Made by a program: the position numbers and the translations under genes. A model generated the notes under the pieces. It had not been told where the DNA came from. It saw only the letters and a program-made list of their open reading frames with translations, and did no database searches. A DNA stretch of 64,000 nt from an uncultured Bacteroidia bacterium. GTDB taxonomy: Bacteria > Bacteroidota > Bacteroidia > Bacteroidales > F082. Location of the stretch: assembly GCA_902800965.1 (NCBI GenBank), contig CADCGK010000011.1, positions 50,933-114,932 of the forward strand, in the 5' to 3' direction. Shown here in pieces: positions 1 to 7,453 of this stretch; the first letter of the stretch is position 1, and each line of letters begins with the position of its first letter.

Positions 1-1369
1 CCCAATAGGTGTCTGCTTCGGTGGCATAGCCGATGCCCAACGCGAGTTTTTTCACGCTTCCATAGTTCTCACCGAATCCGTAAGGACTTCCGTAATAGGC
101 ACCACCGCCTCTCAAGAAATACTGATGCAAACGCCATTCAGTTCCGACACGGATGTTACAGGTGGGCTTGAGAATGTCGCGGATTTCCTGGTTGGCATCG
201 CTGAAGCCGTATTCTTCGCTCGAGAATCTGGAACTACCATAATTCATGTAATCCACATCGGCACTGATCAGGCCGTGCGATCCTAAGAAAAACGCCATGC
301 TTCCTGTGAAAGTGTGTGGCGTCATGAATTCATACCCTTGGTATAAGTTGGGAGAGAGGTACTTGTGGTAGTCCTGAAACCCTTGGCTGTCCTTGAGCGT
401 AGTGCTGGTCTCAGTAGCCCAATTCTCTTCGAAGGTATACAAAGTTTTGGAGTGCCAAGCAGCACCGATGCGCAGCCATGATGCGGGGAAGTAGATGATG
501 CCGAGCTTGAAGTTGGCGCCCCAGCCGGAATCGCTCAGATCTTCCTGATGGGTCCAGTTAAAAAAGTTAGAGTTCGGACTCGCTGGATCCTCTTGGTAGT
601 AACGGGTAAAGATGCGCTTGATATGGGCTAAGCCTAGACTGGTTCCAATGAATAGCTTGTCGTAGAAGTTGCCCGATAACGATAATGTCCATTCTTCGGA
701 GCGACCTTTGGAAGTCGTGGCATCGCTTTGCCATACGTTGCCTTGGGGGACAGGGCTGTCGAAAAAAATGCCGCCAGCCGAATCTGTGTAACGGTCGATG
801 AGGAAAGTTTCCCAAGCAGGGCCGAGGTCATAGGCGTAGTTTTCATAGAGATAGTCGCTGGGATTGACATTAGGATCGAAGAGCTCGTCAATGCCGTTGA
901 CGGTTTGTATATAGGCGTCGACCATCGAACTGTTGGGGTTCATCCCTCGTGCCCTGGTGCGGTAGTTGAAATCGTTGGTGCGGGTCAAGCTGATGCCATA
1001 CTGCAGATATCGCAAAGGTTTGTAGTTGCTAAATTCTGAGGTGACCACGAAACCGAAGTTCGGAATGGACATCCTCATCTTTCCGCTGTTTTCGCTGTTA
1101 TCATAATAAGATGAATAGACAAAGTTGTGTTGTAATCCCGTGGAGAAGGTGAACTCACTGGTGCGGTAAAGACCAAGCCCTGCGGGATTGATGCAAGCCG
1201 CGGTGACATCGCCCCCCAAGGCGCCGGTGGCATTGCCCATGGCCATGCTGCGTGCTGTTCCTTCATAGTAGTTCTGCGAGTTGATAAAAGCATCATCTAC
1301 TCCTTGAGCCTTGAGTAACAAGGGACTAAAAAGTAGGATCAATGCTATGAGATGTGTGTAAGACTTCAT
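1..1369 (-). CDS. FadL/OmpP1-like outer-membrane beta-barrel protein, C-terminus cut by window edge
   Basis: The minus-strand frame is open from the ATG at 1369 to the window edge, giving at least 456 residues with no stop. It begins with a Sec signal peptide (MKSYTHLIALILLFSPLLLKA, cleavage near AQG) and then a FadL/OmpP1-type start, GTARSMAMGNATGALGGDV followed by NPAGLG. The rest alternates aromatic and polar beta-strand-like segments typical of Bacteroidota outer-membrane barrels. In this family the barrel carries hydrophobic compounds across the outer membrane; the substrate here is unknown. A -7 promoter box lies 31 bp upstream, inside the terminator hairpin of the preceding gene. The family call rests on the N-terminal motif and overall character. 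Confidence 0.8.
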   Translation of the reverse strand, partial: MKSYTHLIALILLFSPLLLKAQGVDDAFINSQNYYEGTARSMAMGNATGALGGDVTAACINPAGLGLYRTSEFTFSTGLQHNFVYSSYYDNSENSGKMRMSIPNFGFVVTSEFSNYKPLRYLQYGISLTRTNDFNYRTRARGMNPNSSMVDAYIQTVNGIDELFDPNVNPSDYLYENYAYDLGPAWETFLIDRYTDSAGGIFFDSPVPQGNVWQSDATTSKGRSEEWTLSLSGNFYDKLFIGTSLGLAHIKRIFTRYYQEDPASPNSNFFNWTHQEDLSDSGWGANFKLGIIYFPASWLRIGAAWHSKTLYTFEENWATETSTTLKDSQGFQDYHKYLSPNLYQGYEFMTPHTFTGSMAFFLGSHGLISADVDYMNYGSSRFSSEEYGFSDANQEIRDILKPTCNIRVGTEWRLHQYFLRGGGAYYGSPYGFGENYGSVKKLALGIGYATEADTYW

Positions 1370-1378
1370 ATTCAAAAA

Positions 1379-1414
1379 GAAAGGACTATCTTCATCGTGC
1401 AAAGATAGTCCTTT
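1379..1414 (-). terminator. Hairpin terminator after the Tyr/His/Ser-rich lipoprotein gene
   Basis: AAGGACTATC (1381-1390) pairs perfectly with GATAGTCCTT (1404-1413), leaving a 13-nt loop. On the minus strand it is followed by TTTCTTTTTG. It sits about 40 bp after the stop of the lipoprotein gene. Confidence 0.7.
1400..1407 (-). promoter_or_regulatory. Bacteroidota -7 box (TATCTTTG) for the FadL-like gene
   Basis: The minus strand reads TATCTTTG, matching the TAnnTTTG consensus, 31 bp before the ATG. It lies within the loop and one arm of the terminator hairpin, so the end of one unit and the start of the next share DNA. Confidence 0.6.
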
Positions 1415-1421
1415 TCGGGTT

Positions 1422-1450
1422 ATTTAAGATTTAAAGATTCAAAGATTCAA
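1422..1450. repeat. Degenerate 7-8 bp tandem repeat (AAGATTT/AAGATTC)
   Basis: The stretch reads as successive AAGATTT, AAAGATT and CAAAGATTC units and ends directly at the stop codon of the lipoprotein gene. Confidence 0.55.
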
Positions 1451-2740
1451 TCATCTTCTTCCTCCACCTCCACTACGGCCGCTGCTGCTACTGCTGCTGT
1501 GGCTGCTTCCACTGCTGCGACTTCCGCCGCTATAGCTGCTCCCGCTGCTTCTAGAAGAAGAACCGCTGTAGCTGCTTCCGCTACTTCTAGAAGAAGAACC
1601 GCTGTAGCTGCTTCTTGATGAAGAGCTGCTGTGGTTGTAGCTGCCGCTGGAACTGCTTCTGGAAGAGGTTCCACTGTAGCTGCCAGAGTTGCTTCTTGAG
1701 TAAGATGAAGATGAGCTGCTACGGCTTGAAGACTGTGGACGGACGTACTCAGAGCTGGAACGTGACTGACGGCTTTCGCTGGGTGAAGTGTAAGCTTTGC
1801 GTTCTGACGAACTGCTGCTTGGACGGGCAGTGCTGCTTGAACCTTGGCGGACGCTTGCTGTTGTGCCGGTGCTTGGACGTGAGCTTACGCTTGGACGAGT
1901 GCTGGCACCTGTAGTTGATCTGCTGCTACTGCCAATAGTTGGCCTGATGCTGTTGGATCTTCCTGAGACACTGGCACCTGCACTGGCACCTCTCGGAGTG
2001 GTATTCAGAGGAGCACGATAGCTCATGGAGCCAGGGGTGTTGTTGCGGCGTACGCTTGCGACATAGCTGCCGAAGTCGTTATGTCCGCCACCGTAGCCAT
2101 TGCCGCCATGACCGTAGTGGTTGTAATGGTTGTAGTGGTGGTGATGGTGGTGGTGATGATAGTATGGATGATACCAGTAGTAATCATACCATCCCCAGTG
2201 CCAGCTGTACCAATAGTAGGGGCGATACCAGTAATAATCGTAATAATACCAGGAATACCACGGATCGTAGAATCTGTAGTAGGGATAGTAATAGTGGCTG
2301 TAGTAAGGATAGAAGCCCCAGTTCCATGCATCGCCTACATAGACGTAGGTGTTGCCTCCATTGTTGCCACCAGTGTAATAATCATCGTAATAATCCATGG
2401 TGGAGCTTGCACCAGTCCCGAAACGCTTGATGCGGGCTGCGAAGTCGGCATCGTAGTAGGTCTCGGTAGTGGTGTAAACCACGCCGTTGGTATCGGTCAC
2501 AGTCTCAGTGGTCTGATAAACGGGATCGACGTTGGGCTGGTAGTTCTTGCTATCAGAATAATACGCCTGATAGTCATAGGTCGAACTGTTGTTGACACTC
2601 GGCGTCACCGTGTTGCTGTTCGCCTTGGCTCTGTTGTAAGGCGAATAGTAGGTGTCGTCATAGGCCATTTTCTTGTTTGACCCGCAGCCCGCAATCACGA
2701 AGGCCGCGAAAAGGACAGGAATGATTCTAATTGCTTTCAT
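1451..2740 (-). CDS. Low-complexity Tyr/His- then Ser/Arg-rich lipoprotein
   Basis: A 429-residue protein. The start at [20 protein letters not shown] gives a lipoprotein signal with lipobox VIAGC; an in-frame ATG 48 bp upstream would place a charged extension before it. Residues about 120-225 are dominated by Tyr, Trp, Asp and a run of eight His. From about 255 to the end the chain is Ser/Arg/Gly-rich with repeated [15 protein letters not shown] units, ending in GGGGRR. No catalytic domain is visible. I do not recognise a function: a surface or periplasmic scaffold, metal-binding (His run) or matrix role is possible but unproven. The repetitive codons generate long false ORFs in other frames. 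Confidence 0.75.
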   Translation of the reverse strand: MKAIRIIPVLFAAFVIAGCGSNKKMAYDDTYYSPYNRAKANSNTVTPSVNNSSTYDYQAYYSDSKNYQPNVDPVYQTTETVTDTNGVVYTTTETYYDADFAARIKRFGTGASSTMDYYDDYYTGGNNGGNTYVYVGDAWNWGFYPYYSHYYYPYYRFYDPWYSWYYYDYYWYRPYYWYSWHWGWYDYYWYHPYYHHHHHHHHYNHYNHYGHGGNGYGGGHNDFGSYVASVRRNNTPGSMSYRAPLNTTPRGASAGASVSGRSNSIRPTIGSSSRSTTGASTRPSVSSRPSTGTTASVRQGSSSTARPSSSSSERKAYTSPSESRQSRSSSEYVRPQSSSRSSSSSSYSRSNSGSYSGTSSRSSSSGSYNHSSSSSRSSYSGSSSRSSGSSYSGSSSRSSGSSYSGGSRSSGSSHSSSSSSGRSGGGGRR

Positions 2741-2767
2741 TTTGTTATGTTTTTTATTTTTATTTCC

Positions 2768-2775
2768 TATTTTTG
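2768..2775 (+). promoter_or_regulatory. -7 box (TATTTTTG) for proS
   Basis: TATTTTTG lies 43 bp before the proS ATG. A TTTG at 2741-2744 is a possible -33 element, but its 23-bp spacing is longer than the usual 19-21. Confidence 0.5.
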
Positions 2776-2818
2776 CAGTCTCAATCAAAAGACAATATCA
2801 TACAAATATTATACCAAG

Positions 2819-4291
2819 ATGGCAAAAGAATTGACAACCCGCGCTGAAAATTATTCGCAATGGTACAACGACCTTGTAGTGAAGGCTGATTTGGCGGAGC
2901 AGTCCGCAGTTAGAGGATGTATGGTGATCAAGCCGTACGGTTATGCGATTTGGGAGTTCATGCACGACGCCCTTGATAAGATGTTCAAGGAGACAGGTCA
3001 CGTGAACGCCTACTTCCCGCTGTTCATCCCCAAGAGTTTCTTCAGCCGTGAAGCCGACCATGTGGAAGGCTTTGCCAAGGAATGTGCTGTGGTGACGCAT
3101 CACCGTCTGATGAACGATCCTAACGGTAACGGCGTGGTGGTCGATCCTTCCGCCAAATTGGAAGAGGAATTGATTGTCCGTCCCACCTCTGAAACCATCA
3201 TTTGGGACACCTATCGCAACTGGGTCAAGAGCTACCGTGACCTCCCGATCCTGTGCAACCAATGGGCTAACGTGGTCCGTTGGGAAATGCGCACCCGTCT
3301 TTTCCTCCGCACGGCTGAGTTCCTGTGGCAAGAAGGCCACACGGCTCACGCCACCATGGAAGAGGCTGAGATCGAGGCAAAGAAGATGTTGGGCGTCTAT
3401 ACCGAGTTTGCTGAGAAATGGTTGGCTATTCCTGTTTATCAAGGGGTTAAGTCGGCCAACGAACGTTTTGCCGGTGCCTTGAATACCTATTGCATCGAGG
3501 CTATGATGCAAGACGGCAAGGCCTTGCAGGCTGGCACTTCGCACTTCTTGGGACAGAACTTCGCCAAGGCATTCGACGTGAAGTTCCTCAACAAGGAAAA
3601 CAAACTCGAATACGTGTGGGCTACCTCATGGGGCGTCTCTACACGTCTGATGGGCGCTTTGATCATGTCACATTCCGACGACGACGGCCTGGTGCTTCCT
3701 CCTAAGATCGCCCCGATCCAGGTGGTTATCGTTCCTATTTATAAGAATGACGAGGAAAAAGCTTTGACATTTGCCCGTTGCGAAGAAATGAAGCAACAGC
3801 TGGTCAATGCCGGTCTTCGTGTCAAGTTCGACGATCGCGACACGCAGAAGCCTGGCTTTAAGTTCCACGAATGGGAACTCAAAGGTGTTCCGGTACGTCT
3901 CGTGGTCGGTCCTCGTGATGTGACCAACAACACCGTGGAATTGGCCCGTCGCGACACCATGACCAAAGAATCCGCTTCTTACGATGGAATAGTCGAAAAG
4001 GTGCTCGGCTTGATGGATGAAATCCAGGCGAACCTGTTCCAGAAAGCCTTGAAATATCGTAACGACAACACCTACGATGTCAATACATGGGATGAGTTCA
4101 AAGCTCAGATTGAAAAGGGCGGCTTCGTGCATGCCTTCTGGGATGGCACCACTGAGACGGAGTTAAAGATCAAGGAAGAGACCAAGGCCACCCTGCGTTT
4201 CATCCCGCTGGATGTCAAGGAAGAAGAAGGCGTGGATGTCTATTCGGGCAAACCTGCCAAGATGAAAGTGTATTTTGCGAAAGCGTACTAA
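2819..4291 (+). CDS. proS: Proline--tRNA ligase, archaeal/eukaryal (type 3) form
   Basis: Charges tRNA-Pro with proline in the cytoplasm. The 490-residue length, the class II motif 2 [14 protein letters not shown] (residues ~164-177), the motif-3-like region [19 protein letters not shown], and a C-terminus ending in Tyr (VYFAKAY) mark the archaeal/eukaryal type, which lacks the inserted editing domain of the E. coli form. RPTSE (~121-125) is the usual substrate-binding segment. The start [18 protein letters not shown] matches the family; the frame extends 24 codons upstream but those residues overlap the promoter. The gene is monocistronic and its stop directly abuts the stop of the converging DUF2807-like gene. 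Confidence 0.96.
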   Translation: MAKELTTRAENYSQWYNDLVVKADLAEQSAVRGCMVIKPYGYAIWEFMHDALDKMFKETGHVNAYFPLFIPKSFFSREADHVEGFAKECAVVTHHRLMNDPNGNGVVVDPSAKLEEELIVRPTSETIIWDTYRNWVKSYRDLPILCNQWANVVRWEMRTRLFLRTAEFLWQEGHTAHATMEEAEIEAKKMLGVYTEFAEKWLAIPVYQGVKSANERFAGALNTYCIEAMMQDGKALQAGTSHFLGQNFAKAFDVKFLNKENKLEYVWATSWGVSTRLMGALIMSHSDDDGLVLPPKIAPIQVVIVPIYKNDEEKALTFARCEEMKQQLVNAGLRVKFDDRDTQKPGFKFHEWELKGVPVRLVVGPRDVTNNTVELARRDTMTKESASYDGIVEKVLGLMDEIQANLFQKALKYRNDNTYDVNTWDEFKAQIEKGGFVHAFWDGTTETELKIKEETKATLRFIPLDVKEEEGVDVYSGKPAKMKVYFAKAY

Positions 4292-5233
4292 TCAAGGATT
4301 ATCATCCCGAACTAAACCTGGGATGCTGTTTTCCTCGTTGTTGTAGTGCCAGATGTCGATGTATTCCCCGTTGTAACGAATGACTTCGGGACATAAGATT
4401 TGTTGGATGACAGTGTCCATTTGATGGAGGCTGTCGTTCCAAATGTGGAGTTCTCGAGTAGTCCGATATCTAAGATATTGGACTATTCCGATGTTGCCGT
4501 TGTTGACATCCAGCTGATGATGGACTTTGACTTTGATGGTGTTTGTGCCGTATGATGTAACATAATGAATATTCGAACTTAATTTTTTGGTGTCGATGAT
4601 CCCATGACAATCGTAGTCTGCATAGGTTGAAGCAATAAGCGTTTTCCCTTTAATGGATAAGTCTGAGGTTCCGTGAAAATATTTTGTATCGAGCTTATAA
4701 CAATTTGTTAAAACATTGAAGTTGCCGGAGCCGCCTGCGATTTCGATGAGTAGATTGGGCGCCAGTGAGTCCCATTCAATAGTGTCTTGCGTGAAATGGG
4801 TCAGGTAGTTGTGTCCTTTCAAGGTGTCAGTGATAATATTTCTGGCGTTGGAATTGAAAATAAGATGATACAGGGAGTCGTAATAGACAGTCATATCAAC
4901 TGAATAGTTGTAAGAATGGAGGAAGTTGGCGGTGTTTTCGTTTCGGATCACAAGCTTGTACAAAGTGTCTTCTCCAATTATGTCATCGGTCTTTTGGATT
5001 TCACAGCTGATATTGTCGATCAAGTTTTCACCTGCTTTAATGTGGACTTCGCCTGCGGGATGGTCTGCATCACAGTGTAAAAGCTTTACATTCACGTCAT
5101 CGCAGAATTCAATGACTTGAAAGGGTCCGCCAACAGTCCGGATTGTTATTTTGTCGTCCCCAATGGTGAATTTGTTACAGGAACAAAAAGCGCCTATGCA
5201 TGCCAGGAGGGCGACGGCGAGTACCTTTTTCAT
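4292..5233 (-). CDS. DUF2807-like (GIN-domain) lipoprotein
   Basis: A 313-residue protein starting MKKVLAVALLACIGAFCSC, a lipoprotein signal with lipidated Cys in FCSC. The body alternates short strands in the way of DUF2807 (putative adhesin head, GIN domain) proteins, with segments such as LLIEIAGGSGNFNVL and DLSIKGKTLIASTYADYD that suggest a beta-helix. Function of the family is unknown; a cell-surface role is inferred. The start lies 59 bp inside the 3' end of the upstream PagL-like gene, so the two are probably translationally linked. The domain assignment is by pattern only. Confidence 0.6.
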   Translation of the reverse strand: MKKVLAVALLACIGAFCSCNKFTIGDDKITIRTVGGPFQVIEFCDDVNVKLLHCDADHPAGEVHIKAGENLIDNISCEIQKTDDIIGEDTLYKLVIRNENTANFLHSYNYSVDMTVYYDSLYHLIFNSNARNIITDTLKGHNYLTHFTQDTIEWDSLAPNLLIEIAGGSGNFNVLTNCYKLDTKYFHGTSDLSIKGKTLIASTYADYDCHGIIDTKKLSSNIHYVTSYGTNTIKVKVHHQLDVNNGNIGIVQYLRYRTTRELHIWNDSLHQMDTVIQQILCPEVIRYNGEYIDIWHYNNEENSIPGLVRDDNP

Positions 5234-6482
5234 GGTTGATGTAGTATTTTTGGTTGAATCTGTATCCGAGGCCAAAACAGAGGTAATCCGCCCGGCCAAA
5301 GTGCGTCATAAGGGATAGGTGTGCGTAAATGTTGTCGTGGACTTGATACCTGAATTTGACTTTCTGGAAGATGTTTCCTTTGCTGAGATCGGTGTATTTA
5401 TTATATTTGAGGTGCCATCCAAATTCGAAATAATACGACAGTCGGTTCATGGTCATAGCATAGCACAAGCTGAAATTCATTTTTGCCATTTGGTAGGCTT
5501 TGATGTCGTATGTCACGCTCTTCTGCTGCTCGGGGTCTGGTCTTGTGACATGGATTCCGTTTTCATCCACGAAATGATCGGGGAGCGTCTGGTCGGACAG
5601 GTCCAACACAAAGGAAAGGCCAACGCCAGCGCGACTGTATTGGGTAAACTGGGCCAAAAGGCAAGTGGAAAAGTCATGGACATGGTAATAATGCGTTGAG
5701 TCGCCTCCTAATGTCTGCGATACGTTTTTGAACCCCAGACCATAGTCAAAGTCAACCGAGAACCACTTTTTTTTGTCGAATTCGAAAGGCTTGTATTCAG
5801 GCCTTTTTGTAGGAGTGAGATTGACGCGAGGGTTCCTGAGGAAATAAGCAAATCCCAAAGCACCACTGAAAGTGTTCAATCCATAATTGGGCAATTTTGT
5901 GGATCCATTGGAAAAATGTGTTAGACCAAAGGAGGCGACCGCCATCAATTGTCTTGTGACCCGTTGCCGGTATTCAAAGGACAGGTTGACCGCGGCATTG
6001 ACATGTGAGCCGATGGAGAAATTATGATAGTTCTCAAAGTTGTCAAAACATTTGGTCAAGTAGCCTAAACCCACACCGAATTTAAATGTAAATTGGCTGT
6101 CTTTGTTTCCTGCCAACGGGTAATTAATGAATGGATACAATGCGAAGACACTTCCCAAGGCATCTCCGACTTCGTGGTTTCCCTCGAAATTAAGACCGAA
6201 GTTGGCATGATAAAAAGTCGCTCCGATGTATGGATAATTGTAGTTGGCCTCCCATTCTCTTTTTCCGAAAGTGTTCTGATAGACAGAGAATTCGAAAGCG
6301 GGGTAATGGGCGCTGAAACGTTCCATCTCGAAATGATGATGCCAAAAATAGCCATAATGGGCGCGTGCTTCAACCATGATGTTGTTGTTGGAGAGCCAAG
6401 CGTAGTCTTGCCCATTTGCCTTGATGCAGCATAGCAAAAACACAGAAAGCAAGAAGATAATATGTGTTTTTGTTGTTTTCAT
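5175..6482 (-). CDS. PagL-like (acyloxyacyl hydrolase / lipid A deacylase family) outer-membrane protein
   Basis: A 435-residue protein with signal peptide MKTTKTHIIFLLSVFLLCC and cleavage near NGQ. The PagL signature appears around residue 190: LTHFSNGSTKLPNYGLN. In Pseudomonas PagL the active site is His-x-Ser plus a Glu 14 residues after the His; here His and Ser are present but the +14 residue is Asn. Either the catalytic acid comes from elsewhere or this branch is not a lipid A deacylase. The C-terminus runs past the expected last strand (FGLGYRFN) by about 20 basic residues that overlap the next gene. A -7 box lies 15 bp upstream, divergent from the mazG promoter. Confidence 0.7.
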   Translation of the reverse strand: MKTTKTHIIFLLSVFLLCCIKANGQDYAWLSNNNIMVEARAHYGYFWHHHFEMERFSAHYPAFEFSVYQNTFGKREWEANYNYPYIGATFYHANFGLNFEGNHEVGDALGSVFALYPFINYPLAGNKDSQFTFKFGVGLGYLTKCFDNFENYHNFSIGSHVNAAVNLSFEYRQRVTRQLMAVASFGLTHFSNGSTKLPNYGLNTFSGALGFAYFLRNPRVNLTPTKRPEYKPFEFDKKKWFSVDFDYGLGFKNVSQTLGGDSTHYYHVHDFSTCLLAQFTQYSRAGVGLSFVLDLSDQTLPDHFVDENGIHVTRPDPEQQKSVTYDIKAYQMAKMNFSLCYAMTMNRLSYYFEFGWHLKYNKYTDLSKGNIFQKVKFRYQVHDNIYAHLSLMTHFGRADYLCFGLGYRFNQKYYINHEKGTRRRPPGMHRRFLFL

Positions 6483-6496
6483 AACAATACAAACTG

Positions 6497-6504
6497 CAAA
6501 ATTA
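6497..6504 (-). promoter_or_regulatory. -7 box (TAATTTTG) for the PagL-like gene
   Basis: Minus-strand TAATTTTG, 14 bp between box and ATG, so the leader must be only a few bases long. Confidence 0.5.
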
Positions 6505-6525
6505 GTGATTTTATTTTGAAATCAT

Positions 6526-6533
6526 TATTTTTG
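6526..6533 (+). promoter_or_regulatory. -7 box (TATTTTTG) for mazG
   Basis: TATTTTTGC lies 20 bp before the mazG ATG; no clear -33 TTTG at 19-21 bp spacing. Confidence 0.5.
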
Positions 6534-6553
6534 CATCGGTAAACCTTATTAGA

Positions 6554-7327
6554 ATGGATAAACGTCTTGAAGCATTTAAACGCTTGTTGGATATCATGGA
6601 TGCAGTGAGGGCTGGATGTCCATGGGATAGCACTCAAACTATTGAGAGTCTTCGTCATTTGACTATAGAGGAAACCTATGAGTTGAGCGAGGCCATTCTC
6701 GCCAACGACTTGAACGAAGTGAAAAAGGAGTTAGGTGATTTGATGCTGCATCTTGTCTTTTATGCCAAGATTGGAAGTGAAAAAGGGGCTTTCGATATCA
6801 CGGATGTGCTGAATGGCATTTGTGACAAAATGGTAGTACGGCATCCTCATATTTTTGGCAATGAGCATGTTGAGAATGCCGAGCAGGTGGAGCAAAATTG
6901 GGAGAAGATCAAGCTTGAACGAGAGCATAACCGCAGTGTGCTGGGGGGCGTGCCCAATGGATTGCCTTCGCTGCTGAAAGCTTACCGCATGCACCAGAAG
7001 ACTGCCGGAGTTGGCTTTAAGTGGCCGAGTGCTGAAGCTGCATGGGGTAAAGTGGAGGAGGAGAAAGGTGAGTTGTTTGAAGAACTCAGTAAAATGGATA
7101 ATCATGAAAAGATTGAGTCGGAGTACGGTGACTTGCTTTTCGCGCTTGCTGCGTATGGTATCTATATAGGTGTAAATCCTGATGATGCCCTTGAAAAGAC
7201 GGATAAGAAATTCCGACAAAGATTCAATTATCTGGAGCAAAAGGCTCGGGAACAAGGAAAAGGCGTGCAACACTTGACCATAGAAGAGATGCTGGCGATT
7301 TGGAATGAAGCGAAGGAAGTGGAATGA
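6554..7327 (+). CDS. mazG: Nucleoside triphosphate pyrophosphohydrolase MazG
   Basis: Hydrolyses (d)NTPs to NMP and pyrophosphate; it serves as nucleotide-pool housecleaning and affects alarmone levels in other bacteria. The 257-residue length is that of full two-domain MazG. The N-terminal domain has GCPWDSTQTIESLRHLTIEE, then EETYELSEAI and ELGDLMLHLVFYAKIG carrying the acidic Mg-binding residues. The second MazG domain has KVEEEKGELFEEL and EYGDLLFALAAYG. It is a single-gene unit with its own promoter. Confidence 0.95.
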   Translation: MDKRLEAFKRLLDIMDAVRAGCPWDSTQTIESLRHLTIEETYELSEAILANDLNEVKKELGDLMLHLVFYAKIGSEKGAFDITDVLNGICDKMVVRHPHIFGNEHVENAEQVEQNWEKIKLEREHNRSVLGGVPNGLPSLLKAYRMHQKTAGVGFKWPSAEAAWGKVEEEKGELFEELSKMDNHEKIESEYGDLLFALAAYGIYIGVNPDDALEKTDKKFRQRFNYLEQKAREQGKGVQHLTIEEMLAIWNEAKEVE

Positions 7328-7382
7328 AAGTTTAGCATTGAGAGTTTTTTGAAAAAAGCTAACCAATATTTGGAAAATTCGT

Positions 7383-7390
7383 TATATTTG
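7383..7390 (+). promoter_or_regulatory. -7 box (TATATTTG) for the two-domain T9SS protein gene
   Basis: TATATTTG lies 63 bp before the ATG, giving a leader of about 55 nt. Confidence 0.55.
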
Positions 7391-7453
7391 TAGCCCAAAT
7401 AAAGAATTGAATATTCATCTTAAAAACATTATTAATTAACTAATTTACACATT

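Noticed and set aside
1447..1674. Ala/Val-rich minus-strand ORF in the Ser-rich gene
   Set aside because: Alternate-frame reading of the Ser/Arg repeat codons.
2081..2680. Plus-strand ORF of 199 residues rich in Val/Ile, resembling a membrane protein
   Set aside because: It is the antisense of the Tyr/His-rich codons of the lipoprotein gene; the composition follows from the complementary codons and it has no promoter or family match.
2741..2775. Complete -33/-7 promoter for proS using TTTG at 2741
   Set aside because: The 23-bp spacing is outside the usual 19-21, so only the -7 box is reported.
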